Shown here: in pieces, positions 24,198-31,990 of the stretch
Layout of the letters: each line of letters starts with the position of its first letter
Numbering within the stretch: the stretch's first letter is position 1
From: JAKVCB01 sp963578605
Lineage (GTDB): Bacteria > Planctomycetota > Planctomycetia > Pirellulales > Lacipirellulaceae
Assembly: GCA_963578605.1 (NCBI GenBank)
Contig: CAUZEA010000059.1
Span: 1-35,232 of the forward strand
Length of the DNA: 35,232 nt
Direction of reading: 5' to 3'
Made by a program: the position numbers and the translations under genes
The notes under the pieces: model-generated
Told to the model about the DNA's origin: nothing
The model's input: the letters and a program-made list of their open reading frames with translations, nothing else
Database searches by the model: none

Positions 24198-27100
24198 TCA
24201 GGCAGCGTGACGATCGGTGCTAGCGTCTTGATTGGGCTCTGCGAGACGCCCCGCAGTCGGCAGAATATGGCCATCCTCGGTGACATCTTCGAATCGAACC
24301 GAGACGAGTTTTGAGATACCTGATTCCTGCATCGTGACCCCGTACAGAGCGTTCGCTCCCGACATCGTCTTTTTTGAATGGGTGACGACGATGAATTGGG
24401 TGGAGGAAAGGAATTCGCCCAACACGTTGATGAAACGGCCAATATTGGCCTCGTCAAGTGCTGCGTCGACTTCATCGAGCACACAAAAGGGGCTGGGCTT
24501 GCTTCGAAATACGGCCAGAAGCAAGGCGACACAGGTCAAAGTTTTTTCTCCACCAGACAACAGTGAAATCGTGCGCATATCCTTTCCTGGTGGGCAGGCG
24601 ACGATTTCAACGCCGCTTTCAAGAATATCCTGGTCACCCTCTTCGATGATGATATCTGCCTGCCCACCACCGAAGAGCCGACGAAACAGTTCCTGGAAAT
24701 GACCGCGTACGGTGTTCAGCGTCTCGGTGAATAACTGTCGGCTATCGATATTAATCCTACTGATGATCCGTTCCAAAGCCGTCTTGGAATCGACCAGATC
24801 CTGGTACTGTGCAGAGAGTCTTGTAAACCGCTCTTCCAGAGCATCGAGTTCATCCAAAGCGTCGAGGTTAACGGCTCCGATCGAATTGAGTTTTGCCCGA
24901 AGTTCAGCGATTTCCTGCTCGACTTCGCGTCGATTCGCAATGGTCACGGCATCGTTATCCTGGGTCGCAATCGTTTTCAAATCGATGCCGTAGTCGTCCC
25001 GTAAACGTTCCCATAAGGTTTCACGTTCGTGGTGCACTTTATTGGCGGCAACTTCAATTCGACCAACTTTATTCTGCAACTCATTGACGTGTTGTCGTTC
25101 CTCTTTGAGGTCATGTCCTTCGGTGGAACGTTGCTGACGGATCGCTTGATGTGCGATTTCCCGGCGACGAACTTCCAGGTTGAGTGTCTGACGCCGTAGC
25201 GCCAGACTCGCGATCTCCTGATTGGCCTGAAGGATGTGTAATTCGACCTGACCAACCTGCTGCTGGAATTCGGTGAGACGTTCATGAACGTCGGCAAGAG
25301 CTTGCTCGCGTTCCTCCTGATCGCGATGAATTTGTGCCACCTGTGCCTGAAGGATTTCAGCGCGTTGTTTACAGGTAGCGGCTTCCACACGGGCGTCGGC
25401 GGTTTTTGATTCCCAATGCCGCTGCCGGTCCTCGATCGTAGGGAGTTGGTGTTTTTCCCGTTCAAATTCCTGGGCGAGTTGCGCCAAGTCTGTTTCTGTT
25501 GCCGCATGCTCTTGTGTCAGGTTTGACTTTTTGCGAGCCGACGTTTCGAGCCGGTCACTCAGCGAAATCAGCTCTGTGGCGAGAGGGTCTTGCTGTTTTT
25601 GCAGATTTGCAATCGTGCTTTGGAGGTTGGCAATTTTCGTTTGCAAAATGGAGATTTCTTTTGCAAGTTGGGTATGGGTCTGGCGACTTGAAGAAACACG
25701 AACTTCCTGATTCGACAATTCTTCCTCAAGTTGTGCGAGCATTTTTTTCTGACTGAGGATTTGGCGCTGCAATTCTTCAGTCTGGTCACGACCGGCGCGC
25801 AGCTCGCTTACTCGAGTTAGCAAACCAGTGGTTGCCTGGCGTTGGCCAATCACCAAGGTGCCATCCGCGGCGAGTAGTTCACCATCGCTGGTAACAAAGC
25901 TCAGCCCGCGGCCCAGCGTGGTTGCCAGGCGAACCGCCGTTGCCAGAGATTCGACAAACCACGTCCGTCCCAGCAAGCGGGCAGTCAGCAGGGCATAGCT
26001 GGGATCTGTTTCCACAAATGTGTCGGCTCTCCCGAGTACCCCCGGTTCGGTGGAGAGGTCAATGTGGTCAATGGCGCTGGCCGCTGGGGGGGTATCGAGT
26101 CGTAATAAAGCAACTCGACCCACAACGGCACCGGGATTGTGCTGGAGGTGCTCCAACAGTCGGTCACCCGAACGAATCAGAATATGTTGGGCTTTGTCGC
26201 CAACTGCGACTTCGACAAGTGGTGCTGTATCGACGTCAACATGTAACAAATTTGCCACGACGCCGCAGGTATCACCGAAAGGTCCTCCCGGTTCTTGTTG
26301 GGCTTTCTCCAGTACTTCTTTGACACCCGCAGAATAACCCTCACGTCTCAGTTCGAGCTCCTCAAGTACGGCAACACGTTCGCCAATACGAGCCCGTTCT
26401 CGCTCCAACTGGCTGACCTTCTTACGAGTCCGGGTGAGGTGATGACGCTGATCTGCAAGTGTGAGTTCACTTTCGGTAAGTTCGTCCTGTGCTTTCTCAA
26501 AACTGTGGGCAAGTTGGCCCTGTAGTTGCTCGCAGTTGGTTAATTCATCCTCCAGCGAAGAGCGTTGCTTACCCAGTTCGCGAAACTGCTGCCCGTAACT
26601 GGATCGTGTCATTTCCGTAGTTCGTTGTTCGGCATCGAGGACTTGCAACTGACTGGCCAAGGCATTCTTCGATAGAACTTCCTGGTCGTGTTTGGTGCGT
26701 AAGCGATCGATTTCGGCTTTGAGTTCAGTGGCTTTAGCCAGTGTCATCTCGAGTTCTGCCTGGGCAGAGTTCCACTCCGCGTTTACGAATTCTAATTCCT
26801 GGTGTCCGGCCTGAAACTGGGATTCGATTTTCTGCGCGTGATCGGAGGCATCTGACGCGCGGAGAGACATGGCGGCCTGCTGTTGGCGAAGGTGGCCGAT
26901 CTGGTTTTCCAAATCAAGGCACCGCGCACCCCCGTTTTCGGCGGTCCCACGTTGAGAGGCGATTTGTTCACGAATGGCCAGCGATTCAGCTTGAATTTCT
27001 CGCAGGGCATCGTTGTTCAATTCAAACGTCTTTTCGAGTCGATTTAACTTCTCTTCGCGCTGAGTGACGACTGCTAACTGGTTGTCGAGGTTTTGGTTGG

Positions 27101-27848
27101 CCTTTGCAAACTTGGCATCGAGCTGGTCGATGTGCTTGTTGAGCGCGCCCCAATCAGCGAGTCCTACGCTGGTTCTCAGTTCCTCAAGCCGGCCAGCGCA
27201 GTCGCGGTAGCGTCGAGCCTTGCCAGCTTGTACTCGTAGGCTGCGGAGTCGGCTTTCGACCTCGTCGACAAGATCGGAAAGTCGCAGCAGGTTCTGTTCG
27301 GCGCGTTCCAGACGGCGTGTTGCCTCGGCACGTTTCGACTTGAACCGACTTACGCCAGCTGCTTCTTCAAAGATGGCTCGACGCTCGCGGGGTGACGACT
27401 GCAAGAGGACGTCGACTTTTCCCTGCTCGATGATACAGTACGCTTCCGTTGCGATTCCCGTACCGGCAAGTAGATCGCGGATGTCGCGCAATCGGCAAGG
27501 TTGGCGGTTGACAAGGTACTCCCCCTCGCCACTACGATAGACACGGCGGGTAATGTGGACCTCGGGAGAGTCTAGTTCCAGAAAATTGCTGGAGTTGTCG
27601 ACCGTCAGAGTAACTTCGGCGGTATGAAGTTGACCACGCGAGGATGACCCATTGAAGATGACGTCGGCCATTTCCTTTCCGCGCAAGGACTTGGCACTTT
27701 GGGAGCCAAGTACCCACTTGATCGCATCGACAACGTTCGATTTTCCCGAGCCATTCGGGCCGACGACAACAGTCACACCTTCGCGGAACTCAAACCGCGT
27801 TTTGTCGGCAAAGCTCTTGAAACCAGTGAGTTCGATTGCCTTGAGCAT
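24198..27848 (-). CDS. smc: Chromosome segregation protein SMC
   Basis: 1216 residues, the usual SMC length. The protein is a rod-shaped ATPase that loops and compacts DNA. Seen in order: the N-terminal head with MLKAIELTGFKSFADKT and Walker A GPNGSGKS at 30-37; a long coiled coil; a hinge at about 515-660 (GPFGDTCGVVANLLHV; ALLTARLLGRTWFVESLATA; GLSFVTSDGELLAADGTLV); a second coiled coil; and the C-terminal head with the signature LLSGGEKTLTCVALLLAVF and Walker B PFCVLDEVDAALDEANI. The ATG at 27846-27848 is the canonical start; an in-frame extension into the neighbour is rejected. No scpA or scpB is adjacent. The upstream lipoprotein gene ends 77 bases before the start, on the same strand. 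Confidence 0.97.
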   Translation of the reverse strand: MLKAIELTGFKSFADKTRFEFREGVTVVVGPNGSGKSNVVDAIKWVLGSQSAKSLRGKEMADVIFNGSSSRGQLHTAEVTLTVDNSSNFLELDSPEVHITRRVYRSGEGEYLVNRQPCRLRDIRDLLAGTGIATEAYCIIEQGKVDVLLQSSPRERRAIFEEAAGVSRFKSKRAEATRRLERAEQNLLRLSDLVDEVESRLRSLRVQAGKARRYRDCAGRLEELRTSVGLADWGALNKHIDQLDAKFAKANQNLDNQLAVVTQREEKLNRLEKTFELNNDALREIQAESLAIREQIASQRGTAENGGARCLDLENQIGHLRQQQAAMSLRASDASDHAQKIESQFQAGHQELEFVNAEWNSAQAELEMTLAKATELKAEIDRLRTKHDQEVLSKNALASQLQVLDAEQRTTEMTRSSYGQQFRELGKQRSSLEDELTNCEQLQGQLAHSFEKAQDELTESELTLADQRHHLTRTRKKVSQLERERARIGERVAVLEELELRREGYSAGVKEVLEKAQQEPGGPFGDTCGVVANLLHVDVDTAPLVEVAVGDKAQHILIRSGDRLLEHLQHNPGAVVGRVALLRLDTPPAASAIDHIDLSTEPGVLGRADTFVETDPSYALLTARLLGRTWFVESLATAVRLATTLGRGLSFVTSDGELLAADGTLVIGQRQATTGLLTRVSELRAGRDQTEELQRQILSQKKMLAQLEEELSNQEVRVSSSRQTHTQLAKEISILQTKIANLQSTIANLQKQQDPLATELISLSDRLETSARKKSNLTQEHAATETDLAQLAQEFEREKHQLPTIEDRQRHWESKTADARVEAATCKQRAEILQAQVAQIHRDQEEREQALADVHERLTEFQQQVGQVELHILQANQEIASLALRRQTLNLEVRRREIAHQAIRQQRSTEGHDLKEERQHVNELQNKVGRIEVAANKVHHERETLWERLRDDYGIDLKTIATQDNDAVTIANRREVEQEIAELRAKLNSIGAVNLDALDELDALEERFTRLSAQYQDLVDSKTALERIISRINIDSRQLFTETLNTVRGHFQELFRRLFGGGQADIIIEEGDQDILESGVEIVACPPGKDMRTISLLSGGEKTLTCVALLLAVFRSKPSPFCVLDEVDAALDEANIGRFINVLGEFLSSTQFIVVTHSKKTMSGANALYGVTMQESGISKLVSVRFEDVTEDGHILPTAGRLAEPNQDASTDRHAA

Positions 27849-27925
27849 GACGGGAAAATAGCGGGCGACGTGAGAAGGGTTGAGAGCGAACCGTCCTGTT
27901 GTGGTTCCTGGCACTCGTGCCTTAA

Positions 27926-29638
27926 TCAGCGTCGGCGCGAGAACAAGTTTGGCAGTGGCGAGGCAACGTCGCGTGATGGCCCGGTTTGCGCTGCTTCGTC
28001 GGTTTTGTCTATGTCGCGGTCATAGCGTCGCCCGGGTTCAGGGAGAGCGTCCACGCGAAAACGACTGGCCAAGGCACCTTCCTGCTTGGCTTGCTGGAGG
28101 GCTTGAACGACGTCGGGATAAGTGCCACCCATGTCCACAATAGTTTTCACAACTTCCTCAACATCAGTTGAAACAACGCGTTGCTTTGGGGCTGTACCAG
28201 GTTCGAACTTGCTGACTGTGATTTGTCCGCCACTTAAACCGTTCACCAGGATTTTACTTCCTGCGTCAAGTACCAAAGGAAGTTGGAATTGATGCGATTT
28301 TCCAAACAGGACAATCTCGGGACGAAAACTTTTTGTGACGTGAATCATGGGAGGGCCGTCGACGTCGAGTACGTGCAGGCTGAATTGCCCATTCAACAGA
28401 TCCCCACGGACAATCGCCGCATGTTTATCCATGGCCCACAACGAGCGAAAGGCTCCGTACCGTGTTTCGGCGCTTTGGACTGACAAAAGTTCTCGCAACG
28501 CATCGTACGAGACGGCATCATCCATGGCGCTCAACGCTGCCAGTGCGTTCGCACGGAAAGCGGGTTCGTTTCGAGCGGCGTTGGCCAGCGCCGCAACGGC
28601 GTCGGTATGATCGAGGTACGCTAGCGCTTCGGCTGAATAAAGTCGCACTTCGGGATCTCCCGATTTTACCCCCTCGAGTAAAACTTCGGTCGAGGACTCA
28701 CTGCCAATCGCCTCCAAACGGAGTGCTGCCGTAGCTGATGTCAGAGGATCTTTCAATTGACGTTCCAGCAAAGGCATGCGGGTATTGGCATCCGATGCCG
28801 ACTGGTTGACGGCGATGTTACGGATGACCGCCAGGTATCTCGGGACATTATCCTTGTAACGAGGATGAATTGCGAGTTCTACGAACTCTTCATTTTTGGG
28901 TATCGCAACGCCTTGCTTGCGGCCATCGCTGTAGAGATGAAATCGTCTGTTGATCGCGTTTGAAAGCGACTGACTCATGCGGGCCGATTGATACGCATGA
29001 TCGATAATCAAACCGAGCGGCCGGGACTTCAACGCAGTGCCACCACCTAATATGCGACCGCGTGTGGCGATTGCCGATTCCGTCTCCGAATCGGCTGATG
29101 GATCGACGAGCAAGGGACCCTTTGCCAGGGCCAGAACTTTCCCCTTGCAGACTCGTCCGCCAATCGAGGCATATTCACTGAGGCGTGTTGGCAAGAGCCA
29201 GCCGTCACGAAGGCTCGTTGTTTCGCTTTGTCGCGGCACGTGAACTTCAATGTCGAACCTGTCACCCGCGCGAATTCCGGGGCGCAGATAACCACGTACC
29301 AGGACAAGCGCTGTATTGGGGGAAGCGAGTAACCGGTTGGGGTTTTCCACTTGTCGACGGCTCATCTCGGTCAGCAAAGCGACGCGATTAGGGGTTGGAG
29401 GCGGGTCTTCTCCTGTACCAGCCAGGCTGGTAACCAAGGAGACGGATTCTGCCTTCACGTAGTTCGTTCCGTACGGATGGGTGAATTCAGAAATGAAATT
29501 TACACCCGGTAGCTTCTCGTCTTGTAGCACCGCCTCCGGGCTTTGTGGCCGCAAAATGGGGCCACTGCAGCCTGAAGCGATGAGTACGATCAAGGCAAGT
29601 AGTTCAGGTGACCAAGCGGTCCGAGGGTGAACCTTCAT
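27926..29638 (-). CDS. Lipoprotein with a FlgI (P-ring)-like fold interrupted by HEAT repeats
   Basis: 570 residues. The N-terminus is a lipoprotein signal with a lipobox (LIVLIASGCSGP, Cys near residue 24), so it is membrane-anchored. Residues ~50-275 resemble the flagellar P-ring protein FlgI: YVKAESVSLVTSLAGTGEDP, ALVLVRGYLRPGIRAGDRFDI, TTSLRDGWLLPTRLSEY, LALAKGPLLV, then AINRRF and EEFVELAIHPRYKDN. Residues ~290-400 are HEAT/Armadillo-like repeats (EAIGSESSTEVLLEGVKSGD; EVRLYSAEALAYLDHTDAVA). Near ~500-535, VEEVVKTIVDMGGTYPDVV and QALQQAKQEGAL resemble the C-terminal helices of FlgI, so the fold seems split. No flagellar genes are nearby. The ATG at 29636-29638 follows GGAG at 9 bases. 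The motor role is not shown by the context. Confidence 0.82.
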   Translation of the reverse strand: MKVHPRTAWSPELLALIVLIASGCSGPILRPQSPEAVLQDEKLPGVNFISEFTHPYGTNYVKAESVSLVTSLAGTGEDPPPTPNRVALLTEMSRRQVENPNRLLASPNTALVLVRGYLRPGIRAGDRFDIEVHVPRQSETTSLRDGWLLPTRLSEYASIGGRVCKGKVLALAKGPLLVDPSADSETESAIATRGRILGGGTALKSRPLGLIIDHAYQSARMSQSLSNAINRRFHLYSDGRKQGVAIPKNEEFVELAIHPRYKDNVPRYLAVIRNIAVNQSASDANTRMPLLERQLKDPLTSATAALRLEAIGSESSTEVLLEGVKSGDPEVRLYSAEALAYLDHTDAVAALANAARNEPAFRANALAALSAMDDAVSYDALRELLSVQSAETRYGAFRSLWAMDKHAAIVRGDLLNGQFSLHVLDVDGPPMIHVTKSFRPEIVLFGKSHQFQLPLVLDAGSKILVNGLSGGQITVSKFEPGTAPKQRVVSTDVEEVVKTIVDMGGTYPDVVQALQQAKQEGALASRFRVDALPEPGRRYDRDIDKTDEAAQTGPSRDVASPLPNLFSRRR

Positions 29639-29901
29639 GCCGCAATGCTCCAAAATCGTTCATGCGGAAGAGTTAGCGGTCCGTGGCCATCAACAGCTGG
29701 TGTGCGGACCTCTGTCATTCAGCTAGCGCGTGCACAGTCCTGGCCTTGGTTTTTCCGCGGCGAGCCCGCCAAGCGGGCGAAGCGTAGAGGCTTGGGTACC
29801 TGGGGTCAAGATGAACAGGCAGGGAGAATTGAGAATCAGCACTTGCCGCAATTTCAACGTGAATGACCCAACCCGGGGTGCCGCGACGGAGCGGCCTGGG
29901 A

Positions 29902-30138
29902 TCAGGGGGGATCGTAGCCGCCGGGGTGAAAAGGGTGGCAGCGGGCAATCCTCCACAAACCTCGCAGGCTGCCCCGTATGGCTCCGTATTTTCTGACGGC
30001 TCCGATGAAATATTGACTGCAACTCGGCTCGAACCTGCAATTTTGGCCCAGCCAGGGACTGACCGCCCATTGGTAACCGCGGACTGCCCCGATGATGATC
30101 TGTGCCGGCAAGCAAGCAAGCATCCTCCAGAATTTCAT
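29902..30138 (-). CDS. yidD: Membrane protein insertion efficiency factor YidD
   Basis: 78 residues with the family landmarks IIIGAVRGYQWAVSPWLG, NCRFEPSCSQYFIGAVRKYG and GLWRIARCHPFHPGGYDP. YidD sits at the inner face of the cytoplasmic membrane and helps YidC-dependent insertion. It starts 28 bases after rnpA ends, the usual rnpA-yidD order, but yidC does not follow. The family's conserved Cys pairs are intact. AGGCAGG lies upstream of the ATG. Confidence 0.95.
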   Translation of the reverse strand: MKFWRMLACLPAQIIIGAVRGYQWAVSPWLGQNCRFEPSCSQYFIGAVRKYGAIRGSLRGLWRIARCHPFHPGGYDPP

Positions 30139-30166
30139 GGTGGGCCTGCCTGTTTACGGCTGTCGT

Positions 30167-30541
30167 TTACCTGGGAGGGTCGTGCTGGCGCTGAAGTTTT
30201 TGCTCCAGGCGAATTGCTAGCTCGGGCAACGATTGCCGGAGTTGGCGCAGGCAAGGTGTAGCCGACGGTCGGGGTAAACATACCAGGTCAAGTGTAGGGA
30301 GCTCGTGCTGACTCAAGCGAAACGCCTCGCGGATTACCCGCTTCCAGCGATTCCTGCGAACAGCCCCGCCCACTTTCCGCGAAACTGTCAGTCCCAATCG
30401 AGGAAATCCCAGGTCATTCCGGGCACCGTACAAGATCAACAAACCGTCAGCCGTTGAACAGCGGTGTCCGTAGACGTGCTCGAATTGTCGCCCACGTAGC
30501 AGTCGCAATTTTCTGGAGAATTCGAACCGGTTCATGATCAT
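30167..30541 (-). CDS. rnpA: Ribonuclease P protein component
   Basis: 124 residues. RnpA binds the RNase P RNA and helps it to trim the 5' ends of precursor tRNAs. Seen: an N-terminal FSRKLRLLRGRQFEHVYGHR, and the RNA-binding block GLTVSRKVGGAVRRNRWKRVIREAFR, which contains the RNR signature. ATG codons at 30541 and 30535 are both in frame and neither has a clear ribosome binding site; the first is used. rpmH, the usual upstream neighbour, is absent: a small membrane protein and dnaJ take that place. Confidence 0.95.
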   Translation of the reverse strand: MIMNRFEFSRKLRLLRGRQFEHVYGHRCSTADGLLILYGARNDLGFPRLGLTVSRKVGGAVRRNRWKRVIREAFRLSQHELPTLDLVCLPRPSATPCLRQLRQSLPELAIRLEQKLQRQHDPPR

Positions 30542-30563
30542 TCAACGAGGTGTAAAGAAACAG

Positions 30564-30899
30564 CTAATCGGCGCGCGTGTCACCCGTGGTCCGATTGGTG
30601 ACAATCGTTTCTTCCAGTTTGGCGTCAGGCAGTTGATTTGCCAAATCTTGTCTCCACTTTTCCTTACCTGAAGCGTGTGGAGAATTGCTTTGTGAAATGT
30701 GTGGGCGGGCGAGTCGGCGTACCCAACGTCCACCAATCATGACACATGCGATCAGGGTAATGCCCAGAAGTACCAAGCCCAGCAGTACTATCAAGAGGAT
30801 TGCATTGCGGACAGGATCAAGTCGTTCGATAGCCCGACTAGTCGGTGCTTGTCCCAACAACCAGCTGGCCGAAATCCACAGAATCGATTGATTTACCAT
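30564..30899 (-). CDS. Small single-helix membrane protein between dnaJ and rnpA
   Basis: 111 residues. The N-terminal ~30 residues are moderately hydrophobic (VNQSILWISASWLLGQ), and a long hydrophobic helix lies at about 31-57 (NAILLIVLLGLVLLGITLIACVM). A basic stretch follows (GGRWVRRLARP) and then a polar tail. The topology by the positive-inside rule puts the tail in the cytoplasm. The ATG overlaps the dnaJ stop (7-base overlap), and rnpA starts 22 bases after its end, so it is an operon member and probably translationally coupled. I do not recognise a family and give no function. Confidence 0.75.
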   Translation of the reverse strand: MVNQSILWISASWLLGQAPTSRAIERLDPVRNAILLIVLLGLVLLGITLIACVMIGGRWVRRLARPHISQSNSPHASGKEKWRQDLANQLPDAKLEETIVTNRTTGDTRAD

Positions 30900-31858
30900 C
30901 TTAAATTTGCACGAGGATTCGGGGGCTGATCGGCAATGATTTCGGTGAGTTGTTTCTGCTGCTGATCGGTCAAGTCAGCGGGGAGAACGATTTGAACTTC
31001 AGCGAACAAATCGCCCGGCTTTCCTTTACTGGGGTTAACCCCATGTCCCTTGACGCGGAGTTTTTTTCCACTGGAAGTTCCCGGCGGGATGCTAAGCGTG
31101 ATTGTGCCTTGGGGGGTCGGTATGTCGACCTTGGCACCTTGCACGGCTTCGGTCAGCGTGATTGGTACGCGCACGTCAAGTCGGTTCCCTCGACGTTGAA
31201 AATGGGGATGGGGACTAACGCGGATCGTAATCAGGATGTCGCCGGCCTGTTCGCCCACGTCAGCCTCACCTTGGCCGCGCAGACGAATCTTTTGCCCGTC
31301 GTCGATACCGATTGGAATCTTGACATTGATCGTATCGAGTTTTCCATTATGGCGTTGGACAGAAATCATGGCCTCGCCACCGGTTGCAGCCGTATTAAAC
31401 GGCACGGTCAATTCGTGTTCGATGTCCGAGCCACGCCTTGGCCGCTGCTGTGTGGAACCTGCTCCAGCGCCACGACCGAATTGTTTGAAAAGGTCAGCGA
31501 AACCACCTCCGGCCGAACCACCCTGGCCGGGACCATGTCCACCAAACAGATCATTCAGGTCGAACTCATGGTTGTGTCCGCGCGATCCAGCCCAGGGATA
31601 CGTCCCTTCCCCCGTTCCGGAGCTTCCCCCTCCCTGGGCCTCGAAATTGCTCCCGTAGCGATCATAGAGTCGGCGTTTTTTCTCGTCGCTCAGGACGTCG
31701 AAAGCTGCTTGTACCTCTTGAAAACGATTTTTCGCCGAATCGTCATCGGGATTCATGTCTGGGTGATATTTGCGCGCAAGATCGCGGTACGCCTTCTGAA
31801 TTTCTTCTGGTGAGGCTGAACGGTTGACCCCCAGCGTTGCGTAATAGTCGTTTGCCAT
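30893..31858 (-). CDS. DnaJ/CbpA-type co-chaperone without zinc finger
   Basis: 321 residues. The J domain (1-70) holds the HPD motif at 32-34, which stimulates the DnaK ATPase. A Gly/Phe-rich linker (about 75-135) follows. There is no cysteine-rich zinc finger; two substrate-binding beta domains follow directly (IEHELTVPFNTAATGGEAMISV; VGEQAGDILITIRVSPHPHF; IPPGTSSGKKLRVKGHG), the CbpA or class B design. dnaK is not adjacent. It begins the unit dnaJ-small membrane protein-rnpA-yidD. The ATG at 31856-31858 is the only sensible start, though a ribosome binding site is not clear. It is divergent from the CehA-like gene. Confidence 0.93.
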   Translation of the reverse strand: MANDYYATLGVNRSASPEEIQKAYRDLARKYHPDMNPDDDSAKNRFQEVQAAFDVLSDEKKRRLYDRYGSNFEAQGGGSSGTGEGTYPWAGSRGHNHEFDLNDLFGGHGPGQGGSAGGGFADLFKQFGRGAGAGSTQQRPRRGSDIEHELTVPFNTAATGGEAMISVQRHNGKLDTINVKIPIGIDDGQKIRLRGQGEADVGEQAGDILITIRVSPHPHFQRRGNRLDVRVPITLTEAVQGAKVDIPTPQGTITLSIPPGTSSGKKLRVKGHGVNPSKGKPGDLFAEVQIVLPADLTDQQQKQLTEIIADQPPNPRANLRW

Positions 31859-31990
31859 GCGGTTGGGTCACGCGGAACTGACGAGCCGTAGATTTGGGTA
31901 GATTACGGGAAGTTCACCCTATTCTAGCCGGTCCTCTTGGAAAGCATAAGGAGGCCACCGGAACAGTCCACTGCATGCTAAACTTTCTGT

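Noticed and set aside
29763..29777. GCCCGC-CAA-GCGGGC hairpin downstream of yidD
   Set aside because: No T run follows on either strand, so it is not called a terminator.
30950..31813. Plus-strand open frame of 287 codons opposite dnaJ
   Set aside because: Antisense to a clear DnaJ gene; composition is not protein-like.
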